DNA from: Cololabis saira
Taxonomy: Eukaryota; Chordata; Actinopteri; Beloniformes; Belonidae
DNA length: 64,000 nt
Assembly: GCF_033807715.1 (NCBI RefSeq)
Contig: NC_084600.1
Span: forward strand, 46,093,824-46,157,823
Direction: 5' to 3'
Position numbers and translations under genes: made by a program. Of this stretch, positions 1 to 11,794 are shown in pieces. The stretch's first letter is position 1; each line of letters begins with the position of its first letter. Under the pieces are notes generated by a model. It made no database searches. It saw only the letters and a list, made by a program, of their open reading frames with translations, and was not told the DNA's origin.

Positions 1-255
1 CGTCCGGCCGCCGTCGCTCACAGAACAAGTTACTGAACATCCAACAAATCATTCCTGTCTTTTTGTGATCAAATCTTTATTAAGAATCTCATGGTAACAG
101 GATGATCATTAATATGTCATTACCGGGACAAATACGGGACAAATACGGGACAAATACGGGACAAATACGGGGATAACTGTTGAAAGAGAGGGAGCTCCAA
201 ATTCAGGGGTCAGTTTAAGTTTAAAGTTCCCAACAGAAACACTGAAGAGCTTCTG

Positions 256-323
<68 letters not shown>

Positions 324-404
324 GTCGAGAAAAAGTCAAAATGTGGAGAAAAAAGTCAAAATGTGAAGAACAAAAGTCAAACTAGACAAAATTCCCGGGA
401 AATT
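1..404. other. Window edge: short repeats, no gene recognised
   Basis: It contains a 12-bp GGGACAAATACG repeat (about 124-172), a (TA)n tract (257-320) and one unit-pair of the dispersed 'gagaaaaaagtcaaaatgtg' motif (328-380). A minus-strand AATAAA at 74-79 has no gene attached to it. Confidence 0.5.
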
Positions 405-545
405 TTGAAGTGCCACGGACTACTGCCGGATGATCGCGGGGCTTATTTGCACCCATGAAGGTCAAGGACTCGATACAGATTCCAATGACACCACCCATGA
501 CTCTCTATGTCAAACCATTCAAAAGTTATTACAGAAAAAATTTGT

Positions 546-1611
546 AATAGGCTAATAGAACCGCTAACAAGACCGCTAACGGGACCGCTAACGGGATAGC
601 TAACAGAACCGCTAACGGAACCTCTAACGGGATCGCTAACTGAACCGCTAACGGGATCGCTAAAGGGATCGCTAACGGGACCGCTAACGGGACCGCTAAC
701 CGAGCCGCTAACGGAATCGCTAACCGAGCCGCTAACAACCGCTAACGGAACCGCTAACGGGACCGCTAATGGGATCGCTAACGGAACCGCTAACGGGACC
801 GCTAACGGGACCGCTAACGGGATCGCTAACGGGATCGCTAACGTGACCGCTAACCGAGCCGCTAATGGGGTCGCTAACGGGACCGCTAACAACCGCTAAC
901 GGAACCGCTAACGGGACCGCTAACAAAACCGCTAACAGAACCGCTAACGGGACGCTAACGGGATCGCTAACAAACGCTAGCGGAACCGCTAACGGGACCG
1001 CTAATGGGATTGCTAACGGGACTGCTAACGGGGTCGCTAACTGGACCGCTAACGGGATCGCTAACTGGACCGCTAACGGGGCCGCTAATGGGATCGCTAA
1101 CGGAATCGCTAACTGAACCGCTAACGGGACCGCTAACGGGACCGGTAACCGAGCCGCTAACGGGACCGCTAACGGGACCGCTAACCGAGCCGATAACGGG
1201 ATCGCTAACCGAGCCGCTAACGGGATCGCTAACCGAGCCGCTAACGGGATCGCTAACGGGATCGCTAACAACCGCTAACTGGACCGCTAACGGGGCCGCT
1301 AATGGGATCGCTAACGGAATCGCTAACTGAACCGCTAACGGGACCGCTAACGGGACCGGTAACCGAGCCGCTAACGGGACCGCTAACGGGACCGCTAACC
1401 GAGCCGCTAACGGGATCGCTAACCGAGCCGCTAACGGGATCGCTAACCGAGCCGCTAACGGGATCGCTAACGGGATCGCTAACAACCGCTAACGGGACCG
1501 CTAACGGGACCGCTAACGGGGTCGCTAACTGGACCGCTAATGGGATCGCTAACTGGACCGCTAACGGGACCGCTAACAGAACCGCTAACGGGACCGCTAA
1601 CACCAATAACA
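546..1611. repeat. 12-bp minisatellite (CGCTAACGGGAC)
   Basis: About 90 degenerate units. Blocks recur with an offset of ~214 bp (compare GCCGCTAATGGG at 1081 and 1295). Long frames exist on both strands only because the unit is a multiple of three and lacks stops. Confidence 0.9.
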
Positions 1612-2083
1612 CTACCATCCCATAATAAACACCTACCATCCCATAATAACACTAACATCCCATAATAACACTAACATCCTATAAAAACACCTGCCATCCC
1701 ATAATAACACTAACATCCTATAAAAACACCTGACATCCCATAATAACACTAACATCCTATAAAAACACCTGCCATCCCATAATAACACTAACATCCTATA
1801 AAAACACCTGCCATCCCATAATAACACTAACATCCTATAAAAACACCTGCCATCCCATAATAACACTAACATCCTATAGTAACACCTGCCATCCCATAAT
1901 AACACTAACATCCTATAAAAACACCTGCCATCCCATAATAACACTAACATCCCATAATAACACTAACATCCTATAAAAACACCTGCCATCCCATAATAAC
2001 ACTAACATCCTATAAAAACACCTGCCATCCCATAATAACACTAACATCCTATAAAAACACCTGACATCCCATAATAACACCTA
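1612..2083. repeat. 39-bp minisatellite
   Basis: About 12 copies of CCATAATAACACTAACATCC plus TATAAAAACACCTGCCATC. It is directly followed by (TG)n. Confidence 0.9.
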
Positions 2084-2102
2084 TCGTGTGTGTGTGTGTG
2101 TG

Positions 2103-2157
<55 letters not shown>
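2084..2157. repeat. (TG)n microsatellite
   Basis: About 37 TG units with a single interruption near 2109. Confidence 0.95.
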
Positions 2158-2158
<1 letters not shown>

Positions 2159-3562
2159 CATCTAAGGTTAAAAGGTCAGGGTTCAGATTTCTCCATTTTC
2201 CAGGTTATACTATGAAGTCTGTACTGAGTGAGTCATGTGACCAGTTCTGGGTCAGCCTAATCAGTCAACAGCTGAGCTCTGGTTGCTAGGGGCAACAAGA
2301 ACCTGATACAGAGGGAGCGGGAATGACTCAGCTGGATTTTCGGTTGTGACAAACCTGAAATCACTCCACTTTGCGCTCAAACCGTAGCTCTTAGCAGAAA
2401 AACGAAAACATTTTGAGAAACAGAGAACCTACCAGATTATCTAAATGTTATTTTCATACAGATATTCCTTAAAATGTGTTAGTAACGGCAATTCGAAAAC
2501 AAAAATGAGATTTTTTTTAAGAAAATGTTTTTTAACATGGGAGTCAATGAAGAGAGAGACAGGAACTGGCGTGTCTGTTGGCTCCCCCGTTAAAATTTTG
2601 TGCACACCACGCCTGTCAAAGTCACATTTTATGAATCACAACACCTATGTCTATATTCTGACCAAAAATTATCTGTCTACCTTTTACGGTTTGGCCGTGA
2701 CCTCGAGTTACAAATAAGAAATCATGTTTTTTTTTCAGTGTAACTACACTCTAGCAAACTGACTCCCGTGCTCTAGATTTGAAAAAAAGTGATTTCCAGT
2801 CCTCGCTTGAGGGCTCATATCTTGAAAAGTGTACATTTTAGGAAAAAACAGTTTCGGGTTTGGAGAGAGAAGAGAAGTTTTCCTCCGTTTTGAAGTTTGA
2901 ATGACGTTTCTACGTGCAAGTATGAGAAAGATACGTGACTCAGAAAAAAGGTGATTTTTTTTTTTTTTTTAACCTCCTCCCACCCACAGTGTGAAATGCT
3001 GCCCCATACAAATACATGGGAAAATCTCCCCATTAGTTTGGAAATTTGGAAATGTTTTTGCACTTCGTGCAAAAACTATTCGTGCCATCGTTCTGAAAAT
3101 CCACAGGACTGTAGTTAAATTCAGAGCCTACAACTTTCTAAATCGGTTCATAATTTTTCGAGTAACGGTGTGCGAGTGGTGAGGCCCCAAAGTTCACGCA
3201 ATGCGTTCCGGATGGGGCAAAAAGCGCACGTTTGTGCACGTTGCGCAAAAACGTGCACGCCAATCGCTAATAAAAGTCATACCCATCGATTCCCGATTAA
3301 GGCGCACGTTTCTACGTTTTTACTTTTCGCGTTTTCTCAAAGCTGTGGGACTAGTTACGGGACAAAGTTTTTACGGAAGAATATATAATAAGCCTGAGCA
3401 ATAGTATGAGCACGAGGCACTCCGCCTCCATTGAGCTTGCGAAGCTCAATGGAGGAGGAGTGCCACGTGCCGCAGCCGTGGCACTAAATATGAAGAAAAA
3501 AAAGTCAAAATGTGGAGAAAAAAGTTGAAATGTTGATAAAAAAGTAAAAATGTTGAGAAAAA

Positions 3563-3575
3563 GTCAAGATTTGGA

Positions 3576-3637
<62 letters not shown>

Positions 3638-3651
3638 TCCAAATCTTGACT

Positions 3652-3692
<41 letters not shown>

Positions 3693-3736
3693 TCCAAATC
3701 TTGACTTCTTGAATCTTGAAAAGTAAAAAACAGAAT

Positions 3737-3808
<72 letters not shown>

Positions 3809-3832
3809 ATTCTGTTTTTTACTTTTTTGTAC
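3563..3832. repeat. (TA)n-centred inverted repeats
   Basis: AAGTCAAGATTTGGATATTT and its inverse flank a (TA)n at 3582-3635. AGTAAAAAACAGAATACAAA and its inverse flank another (TA)n at 3742-3805. A third (TA)n lies between (3654-3688). Confidence 0.9.
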
Positions 3833-5020
3833 TCTTTTTTAATCACGCATGTTCGAAATAAAATCTTCAAATCAAATCACTGCAGAGATGTTTCCTAACT
3901 GTTTTATGAACAGGAAAACCTGGAGCTCCTCGTTGTTTCTGAACGACTTTATTAATATAATATAATATAAATACTCCGCCGGTGACGACCCTACGGTGTT
4001 ATGGGACGGGGTCAAAAGGTTGTATTAGAAATAAAACCTCCCTCATCTCAACGTCTCAATAAAACCAGGAAACGACGCACGGAGTCTGTGGAAACTGAAA
4101 AACAGAAATCGTTCCTGAATCACACGTGTGTTTTGAGACAAAGGCTGTGGGATATTGAGAGAGTTTATTTTAGATAAAGTCCCTGTTTCCTAACGGTGAT
4201 AACCAAACAAACATGTCTAGGTGATGCAGCTGGCACCGGGAAGGTCTGCCCTTCTGCCGCCGCCGCGGCTAAATTAAGGTCCACTTGATGGATCTGCTCA
4301 GATAACATAAATAACATAAATCAGGATATCCAGCGCTGACGAGGAACTCCATTGTTTTGGTTCAAGTGGGCAGGAATCCTGACAGGAATCCTGACAGACG
4401 GCACATTCTGGACCCGGGAGAGGACGCTGACCCGGTCGCTGACCCGGCCGGGTCACGGCGGTTACACAACCGCCGCACCGAGGCATGTATGGAGGAAGGC
4501 GTTTTAATCCAATATCTTTTTGAAAACATTTTTGTTTTTTCTGAATTTTTATTTAAAGGTGCATGAGGCAGGATTGTGGCAAGATTTATGAAAAAAATCT
4601 GTATACATTTTAAGTTTTCTAGTAATAATGTCAGATGAAGCGTTCCAAACCCAAAAGAATGTTTCCTCTAGTGTATCTCTCCTTTGCCTTGAACAGGCTG
4701 TGTGCTGCAAAATGTGCTGCAATTCGGTCCCAAATTTCCCGCGCTGGGCTGTGGATGTGACGTCACATGACGCTGCATGCACGTTCTCCCCGTTCTCCCG
4801 TGCCGGCTTCACTGTTGGCTGCAGTACCCCCAACGGCCGTCGTGGTGAAGGGTGGCGCTAGAGAGTCTCATTTCTTAAAAGGAGCCTCAAGCTCCTTTAA
4901 AGCCTGGGATAGAAGGAGAAAGGTAACTTATATGAGATAAAATCCTCAATTCTGTGACATGGACTGTATTATTATTGTATGGATGGGTTAATTGTCTGTA
5001 AGGGTTGGTATTGGCTCAAC
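3833..5020. other. Intergenic; no gene recognised apart from a possible MITE
   Basis: 3833-3885 matches a LINE-like 3' tail also found at 56730-56885 (GTTCGAAATAAAATCTTCAA). 3890-4550 looks non-repetitive except for a GACAGGAATCCT repeat (4369-4396) and two GCTGACCCGG-type repeats. I see no exon. Confidence 0.5.
4555..4899. mobile_element. Possible MITE
   Basis: AAAGGTGCATGAGGC at the left and GCCTCAAGCTCCTTT at the right form imperfect inverted ends. It is an inferred element with no coding capacity. Confidence 0.35.
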
Positions 5021-7210
5021 CTGATCTCACAAAAATCCGTGACCTCTCACCACTATTTTCCGTGGTACCAACACGGAAAATGGTATAATTCCGAGTGAGC
5101 ACCACGGATTTTGTACCATGCAAAGTCAATGGGATCCGTTGTCGTGATATATACACGGATTATGACATTATTATTATTTATATATTATTCTTTGTTATTT
5201 TGGCTAAATTATGAGTTTTTGTCTGTTTGTTACCGTCTGTTCCTGAATTTTTTATATGTTGTTTGGGGGCATCCCCTGATCAGACAGACATTAGTTTGGT
5301 GCAGGTCGGACCTGTACTTTTCGATGGGCGGGGCTTTGAAACTTCACCTTTTCCAACATTCGAACGGACGCCGTTGCCACAACATTTAACCAAACCAAGT
5401 AAAACTTGACCTGTGGCCTCCATATGGGGCCTAGATTGGGCTTGCCAAGTCTCAACTCTATGAACCCTCTGCAACGCCAACTAGCTCTGTGGAAGTCGTA
5501 CAGCCACAGGACCAAAAGATCCTAGCAAAGGGCCTTCTGCATTGCAACATAGTCAAAGATCAGCCTCCCAGCTCAAAGCGTTAGTGAATTATTCAAAAAA
5601 CACACAAAAAAGGCCCAAAAAGGGACCACACACGGTGACCTTTGGCACTTCTGAAGGTCGCACCGGTGTGGACCTCGGCACAGTGGATGAGAGTCACCTC
5701 CTGATACAGAGTCTAGAATTTCAGCCTCCTAGCTCAAAACATTAGTGAACTATGCAACAAAAGACACAAAATAGTCTTCGCAGGCCGAAAAGCCACAGAC
5801 CCGGTGACCTTTGACACTTCCGAAGGTCACACAGATCTGAAACTCGGCACAGTGGATGAGAGTCACCTCCTGATACAGAGTCTAGAATTTCAGCCTCCTA
5901 GCTCAAAGCGTTAGTGAACTGTGCAAAAATAGACAGGAAATAGGCCTCATAGGCAAACCTATAACAATACATAACAAACCTCCTGTGCCTACTGAGCATT
6001 AATAACATGTCATAATCGAAGGAGAACTAATTAAAACGGTGTCCTTAACATGAACCTATTGTATTATTGAATTATCAAGGACACTTTTGTGTTTTTGTGT
6101 TTACAAATGTAAAAGATATTAAAAGAAAACCATAACACAATGAGGAAAATACTGTGGCGAACAAGTCGTGCCCAGAGCGTGTCTGGAACCACAGTCTCCC
6201 AGACCACAGTCGTCTGCACTAACCAGTCTCCCAGACCACAGTCAACTGCACTAACCAGTCTCCCAGACCACAGTCAACTGCACTAACCAGTCTCCCAGAC
6301 CACAGTCAACTGCACTAACCAGTCTCCCAGACCACAGTCAACTGCACTAACCAGTCTCCCAGACCACAGTCAACTGCACTAACCAGTCTCCCAGACCACA
6401 GTCAACTGCACTAACCAGTCTCCCAGACCACAGTCAACTGCACTAACCAGTCTCCCAGACCACAGTCAACTGCACTAACCAGTCTCCCAGACCACAGTCA
6501 ACTGCAATAACCAGTCTCCCAGACCACAGTCAACTGCACTAACCAGTCTCCCAGACCACAGTCAACTGCACTAACCAGTCTCCCAGACCAGTCAACTGCA
6601 CTAACCAGTCTCCCAGACCACAGTCAACTGCACTAACCAGTCTCCCAATTCTAGCTAAATACATAAAAAAGGGAGGTGAGGTGTGAGCTTCATAACAAAA
6701 CTTCTGTGCCTACTGAGCATTAATAACATGGGGTTAGCCATAGAAAGGGGCGATAACAGCCTCCTGCGCCTACTAGTAGGTAGAGTAGGGCCCTACTGGC
6801 CCATATCTATGGGATGATTGTCATCGTTTTGTCCTTCATTCAATGGTATGACAGCAGTCAAATCGTGTGACGGATCCCATTGACTTTGCCTAGTACTATA
6901 TCTGTGGTGCTCCCATTAAAACCTCAATAAAACACTTCTAAAACAGCGTTAAAAACATGCTTTTACAAACGGACAGTAACAAACAGTACCTTGCACGACA
7001 AAAACCCATAATTTAGCCACTATAATAAAGAATAATATATAAATAATAATAATGTCATAATCTGTGTATATATCACGACAACGGATCCCATTTACTTTGC
7101 ATGGTACAAAATCCGTGGTGCTCACACGGAATTATACCATTTTCCGTGTATATACCACGGAAAATAGTGGTGAGAGGTCGTGGGCATTTCACGGATTTTT
7201 GTGAGATTAG
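5021..7210. mobile_element. Fold-back element with ~220-bp inverted ends
   Basis: The left arm (5021-5240) begins CTGATCTCACAAAAATCCGT. The right arm (~6985-7210) is its inverted match, including CCACGGAAAATAGTGGTGAG. The interior contains ~165-bp direct repeats (5540-5930) and a 32-bp minisatellite (6190-6650). No ORF resembling a transposase was seen. Confidence 0.6.
6190..6650. repeat. 32-bp minisatellite
   Basis: About 14 copies of AACCAGTCTCCCAGACCACA plus GTCAACTGCACT, with one 3-bp-deleted copy near 6590. It lies inside the fold-back element. Confidence 0.9.
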
Positions 7211-7273
7211 GGTGTATTTTATTTTGTATTTTTTGTTCATTTTCTACTGTAGGATATTTTATTTTGTTTTAAT

Positions 7274-7278
<5 letters not shown>

Positions 7279-7367
<89 letters not shown>

Positions 7368-7404
7368 TATTGCTGGTTATTATTATTATTATTATTATTA
7401 TTAT
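7279..7404. repeat. (ATT)n microsatellite
   Basis: About 38 ATT/TTA units with a short break (TTGCTGGTTA) near 7370. Confidence 0.95.
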
Positions 7405-7523
7405 TTGTAGCTGGAATGTTATATTTTGATGTAATTAATGTGTCTGTGTAATCCCATGAAGGATGGGTCATTTAAATGTCTGGACACGAAAATAAAATCA
7501 TTAATTCATGCTGGGAGTTTTCT

Positions 7524-8555
7524 GGGGCCTGTACTACGAAGCAGGATTTGGGGTTAGCGAGGTAACTTCAGGTTTAACCCTGGGTTTTCAGGACTACGAC
7601 GGTGGTTCACTTCTCACCGGGGTACATCGCCATGGTAACTTATGCTGAACCGCTAACCTGCTCCGGAGCAGGTTATGTTCGAGATACAGATCGCCGGGTG
7701 TAAAAGCACCGCCCACTGACCAATCAGCTCTCTTGGAAAATGGCATGCCCTTTGGAAGAGAATCCAGTGGAGCTCGGTGCGCGGATCGTGAGAGGATCCC
7801 TCCGATCTTCTTCTTGTCATTTTTTTTTCTGTTTGCTGCAAGTAATGTCAATGCTATTTCATTGTGCTTTTGTATACTGATATCATCCTAAAACAGAGAG
7901 TGATAGAAACACTAAAGCCTTGTACTTGTTGTACTTCTAAGATATGAAAGTGAGCCTACTTACCGCTTTGAATTATGTTTTTATATGTATTTTTTATTTG
8001 CTCCCATGTGCGTTTCACTCCGCTGGGGTTGCAGCTGAAGGAATGAGGCTACGATTGTCATACACGCCATACGAATACATCTAAGCAACACATGCATTTA
8101 ACAGAATAGACAACTGTAATTATAGTCAGATCTACTTATGCCCTAATGATGGGGCAGTGATGTTTATATCCCTATGAACTTACGCATTTATACAGTCAGC
8201 GATCTTTTGCCAGCTGTCTTTCCTGCATTTTGCAGCTGCAACTGTGTTGCTTTTTGCCTGTATTATATGCCTATACTCATCATATTTCCGTAAAATTATT
8301 GTTTGCTCTTCGCTACTGAAATAAGCGGCTCTGACAGCGGACTTCTCCATGCTTGCGATTGGTCATGCGCTGAAAACACCGCCCCTTTTATGTGCACGCG
8401 CTCATATCCAGATTGGAGAAACCTGGGTTGATATACCGAGTTGATAACCGACCGTCGTGTGACCGCTTAGCGTGATTGCAATTGTCCGGGTTAGTGAATC
8501 TGGATAAGGAAAAGATATCCTGGATATGTTGAACTTGCGTCGTAGTACAGGCCCC
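7524..8555. mobile_element. Harbinger/IS4EU-like MITE
   Basis: The ends GGGCCTGTACTACGAAGCAG and CTTGCGTCGTAGTACAGGCC are inverted. It splits a 42-bp minisatellite unit: ATGCTGGGAGTTTTCTGG lies on the left and the rest of the unit (TGTTTTTAGCTGC) on the right. A short CTGG may be the target duplication. There is no transposase. Confidence 0.6.
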
Positions 8556-8559
8556 TGGA

Positions 8560-8712
8560 GGTGTTTTTAGCTGCAGCACTGAGGAATGCTGGGAGTTTTC
8601 TGGTGTTTTTAGCTGCAGCACTAAAGCATGCTGGGAGTTTTCTGGTGTTTTTAGCTGCAGCACTGAAGCATGCTGGGAGTTTTCTGGTGTTTTTAGCTGC
8701 AGAACTTTCCCC
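8560..8712. repeat. 42-bp repeat
   Basis: Three to four units of GTGTTTTTAGCTGCAGCACT plus GAAGCATGCTGGGAGTTTTCTG. One unit was split by the Harbinger-like MITE at 7524. Confidence 0.85.
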
Positions 8713-9022
8713 TCTGGCTCCTGGAACTATTTTCGTGATTGTAGAGAAACTGGAGGCGAGTGGAAACATCTGCGGAGGAAACTTGGAAACTTGTGCCGTC
8801 GTGGATGAGTCGATGATTAATCACACATGTAGACGTTAAACTATCACGTATTCAGAAGTTCAGACGTTCCTCCGGATTCATGGAGTCAATATCACTATAA
8901 ACAGGCTCGCCACCCGTCCCTGGAAATACGGAATTGTTCTGTAATTAGGAATTAAAAGTTGCGTTCCGTATTGAACCAATACAGACACACATTATGCTCT
9001 TATTTATTTATGTCATAATCTA

Positions 9023-10434
9023 CAGGTGAAGGTCGGAAAATTTGAATATATTGCAAAACTTAATTTGTCTTTTCATTCAACTAAAGGTGAAACAAATATA
9101 TTATTTCCACTACATGCAAAGTGAGATATTTCAAGCCTTTGTTTGTTATAATTTTGGTGATTATGGCTCACAGTTTATGAAAACTCCAAATAAAAAAATC
9201 TCTATATTATGAAATCAATAAACAATTCAATCATCAAAATTATAACAAATAAAAGCTTAACACATCTTGCTTTGTCTGTAATGAGACTATGTAATATACA
9301 TGTATTAGTTTCACCTTTTAAGTTGAATTATTGAAATAAATTAACTTTTACACCATATTCTAGTTGAATTATTGAAATAGATTAACTTTTACACCATATT
9401 CTAGTTGAATTATTGAAATAAATTAACTTTTACACCATATTCTAGTTGAATTATTGAAATAAATTAACCTTTACACCATATTCTAATTGAATTATTGAAA
9501 TAAATTAACTTTTACACCATATTCTAGTTGAATTATTGAAATAGATTAACTTTTACACCATATTCTAGTTGACTTATTGAAATAAATTAACTTTTACACC
9601 ATATTCTAGTTGACTTATTGAAATAAATTAACTTTTACACCATATTCTAGTTGAATTATTGAAATAAATTAACTTTTACACCATATTCTAGTTGAATTAT
9701 TGAAATAAATTAACTTTTACACCATATTCTAGTTGAATTATTGAAATAAATTAACTTTTACACCATATTCTAGTTGAATTATTGAAATAAATTAACTTTT
9801 ACACCATATTCTAGTTGAATTATTGAAATAAATTAACTTTTACACCATATTCTAGTTGAATTATTAAAATAAATTAACTTTTACACCATATTCTAGTTGA
9901 ATTATTGAAATAAATTAACTTTTACACCATATTCTAGTTGAATTATTAAAATAAGTTACCTTTTACACCATATTCTAGTTGAATTATTGAAATAAATTCA
10001 CTTTTACACCATATTCTAGTTGAATTATTGAAATAAATTCACTTTTACACCATATTCTAGTTGAATTATTGAAATAAATTCACTTTTACACCATATTCTA
10101 GTTGAATTATTGAAATAAATTAACTTTTACACCATATTCTAGTTGAATTATTGAAATAAATTAACTTTTACACCATATTCTAGTTGAATTATTGAAATAA
10201 ATTAACTTTTACACCATATTCTAGTTGAATTATTGAAATAAATTAACTTTTACACCATATTCTAGTTGAATTATTGAAATAAATTAACTTTTACACCATA
10301 TTCTAGTTGAATTATTGAAATAAATTAACTTTTACACCATATTCTAGTTGAATTATTGAAATAAATTAACTTTTACACCATATTCTAGTTGAATTATTGA
10401 AATAAATTAACTTTTATACCATATTCTTCACCTG
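9023..10434. mobile_element. Tc1/mariner-type MITE with internal 41-bp array
   Basis: Inverted ends CAGGTGAAGG and CTTCACCTG are each bordered by TA. The left half (9023-9310) is a normal AT-rich MITE arm. The right arm is expanded into ~27 copies of a 41-bp unit (about 9318-10430) containing TTGAATTATTGAAATAAATT. Confidence 0.65.
9318..10430. repeat. 41-bp minisatellite in a MITE arm
   Basis: About 27 near-identical copies of TAGTTGAATTATTGAAATAA plus ATTAACTTTTACACCATATTC. Variation is mostly single-base. Confidence 0.92.
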
Positions 10435-11299
10435 TATCAATATTCTACATCTGGGCTGATGGACATACGTAGCATAGGAGGCTACTTCAGTTGCTACATG
10501 GTTGTCTGTCTGTACAGTCATGCAAGTTAAATGCTATTAAAGCACTTTAAACTTTAAATCAAAGCGTTTTGTTTTTTCATACAAAATAAATTCATTTCTA
10601 TGCAGTTTAGAAGTTTTGGGATGTCCCTTTTTTTGGCGCCTGCGCTGCTGAAATCAGGGCGTCCCTTATTTCTATTTCTGAAAGGTGGCGACCCGAACTA
10701 TAAAGTGCCTTTGAGACTGTAATTTTGATAAAGAATCCGTAAAATGTACCATTTAAATTACATACAATACCAATACATATTGGTCAAGCTTTAACACTTT
10801 TTATGAATTAAGTACAGAATGTCAAACTACTGCTAAATATGTCCACCCTGTCAGGGACAAACGCTTCAGCTATATGTTTTTTATTACATAATTATAATAA
10901 AACATACTTTTTCAGAAATATCTTTGGTCCCTTTCTAATTAATACATATCAGATAATGGGAATAGTGGAATTAGAGTAAAATTAAAGTTCATCTACACCG
11001 ATGGCCTTAGGTCTTTGTTTTTAAAATAAAATGATAAAAACAACTGTATCCAGTAAACCTTTTTACTGATTTTGTTTGGTCATTTCAACTTTAGTTTTTT
11101 TTATTAAACTTAAATTTGACAGGGTGGACAAACAATTCATGAAGTACCAATAGGTAATAAGGACCAATAATCTAAACTAAACTAAAGGATTAACAGCCGC
11201 TAAAGAAATCTACCAACATGTCGCTGCTTTAATCTGTTTATGGACATTTTACACTTTAATCTGTTTATGGACATTTTACATCCAGAACTTTCCAGAATT
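10435..11299. other. AT-rich interspersed sequence, no gene recognised
   Basis: 10600-10695 (TCCCTTATTT...GGTGGCGACCCG) is an inverted counterpart of 8905-8990 (GGCTCGCCACCCGTCCC), suggesting an older element that encloses the MITE at 9023. The rest is AT-rich without features. Confidence 0.45.
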
Positions 11300-11650
11300 C
11301 CTGGTTTGGGACCTGGGGCCTCATTTATAAAGCTTGCTTGCGCACAAAAAGGGCCTGAAAGATGCGCAAGCACTATGCAAAGGCTGGGATCTAAAAAGAA
11401 AAAACTAACCAAAAAATCTGTGTATTCTTGTTAAGAATCGGTTCCCAGTGTTTCAATTCCTTGGAATCGTTTGCCTTTTTCGCAAACGATTCCCTTATCG
11501 ATTCCAGTGGGCGGGGAAACAGGGGGAAAACACGGGGACAAAGCGGCATAAACACTCGAAAGTTTGGTTACATTTTACCAAAAGGATGACAACAGGGCGA
11601 CAATTCTTGCAATATGGACATTACAACAAAGGGGGGAAACTGTTAAGACT
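11300..11650 (+). mobile_element. Transposon fragments including a BED-finger hAT remnant
   Basis: 11318-11420 begins like the fish GGGGCCTCATTTATAAA repeat. At 11548-11640 a frame encodes SKVWLHFTK and, after a frameshift, D-D-N-R, recalling the BED zinc-finger start of ZBED-type hAT transposases. The preceding ACGATTCCCTTATCGATTCC fits that element's 5' region. Confidence 0.4.
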
Positions 11651-11794
11651 CGGCCGGCTGAAGCCCTGGGAGCGTGGAGTCAGCCGGCGTGGTAGAAGAG
11701 CTGCAGCCACGCCGACGTGCCGGCGTGGCCGCCCCGGCGGACAGCAGAGCTCCTGACAGCTGCCGCATCAGCTCATCTATGGAGAAGTTAAAGA

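Larger units (their letters stand above)
405..3486 (-). mobile_element. Type III hairpin-ended element expanded by minisatellites
   Basis: The parts at 405-545 and 2290-3486 match the element at 25890-27023 in order and orientation. It ends in the hairpin CCTCCATTGAGCTTGCGAAG / CTCAATGGAGG and GTGCCACG...CGTGGCAC. The middle (546-2157) is minisatellite and (TG)n, so the array arose or landed inside the element. Confidence 0.5.

Noticed and set aside
546..1639. Pro/Leu/Ala- and Ser/Val-rich frames suggesting antifreeze-like or silk-like proteins
   Set aside because: Simple 12-bp minisatellite translation on both strands, without a signal peptide, promoter or flanking exons.
6190..6650. CRISPR array
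   Set aside because: Units are contiguous 32-bp tandem copies without unique spacers, in a vertebrate genome and inside a transposon.
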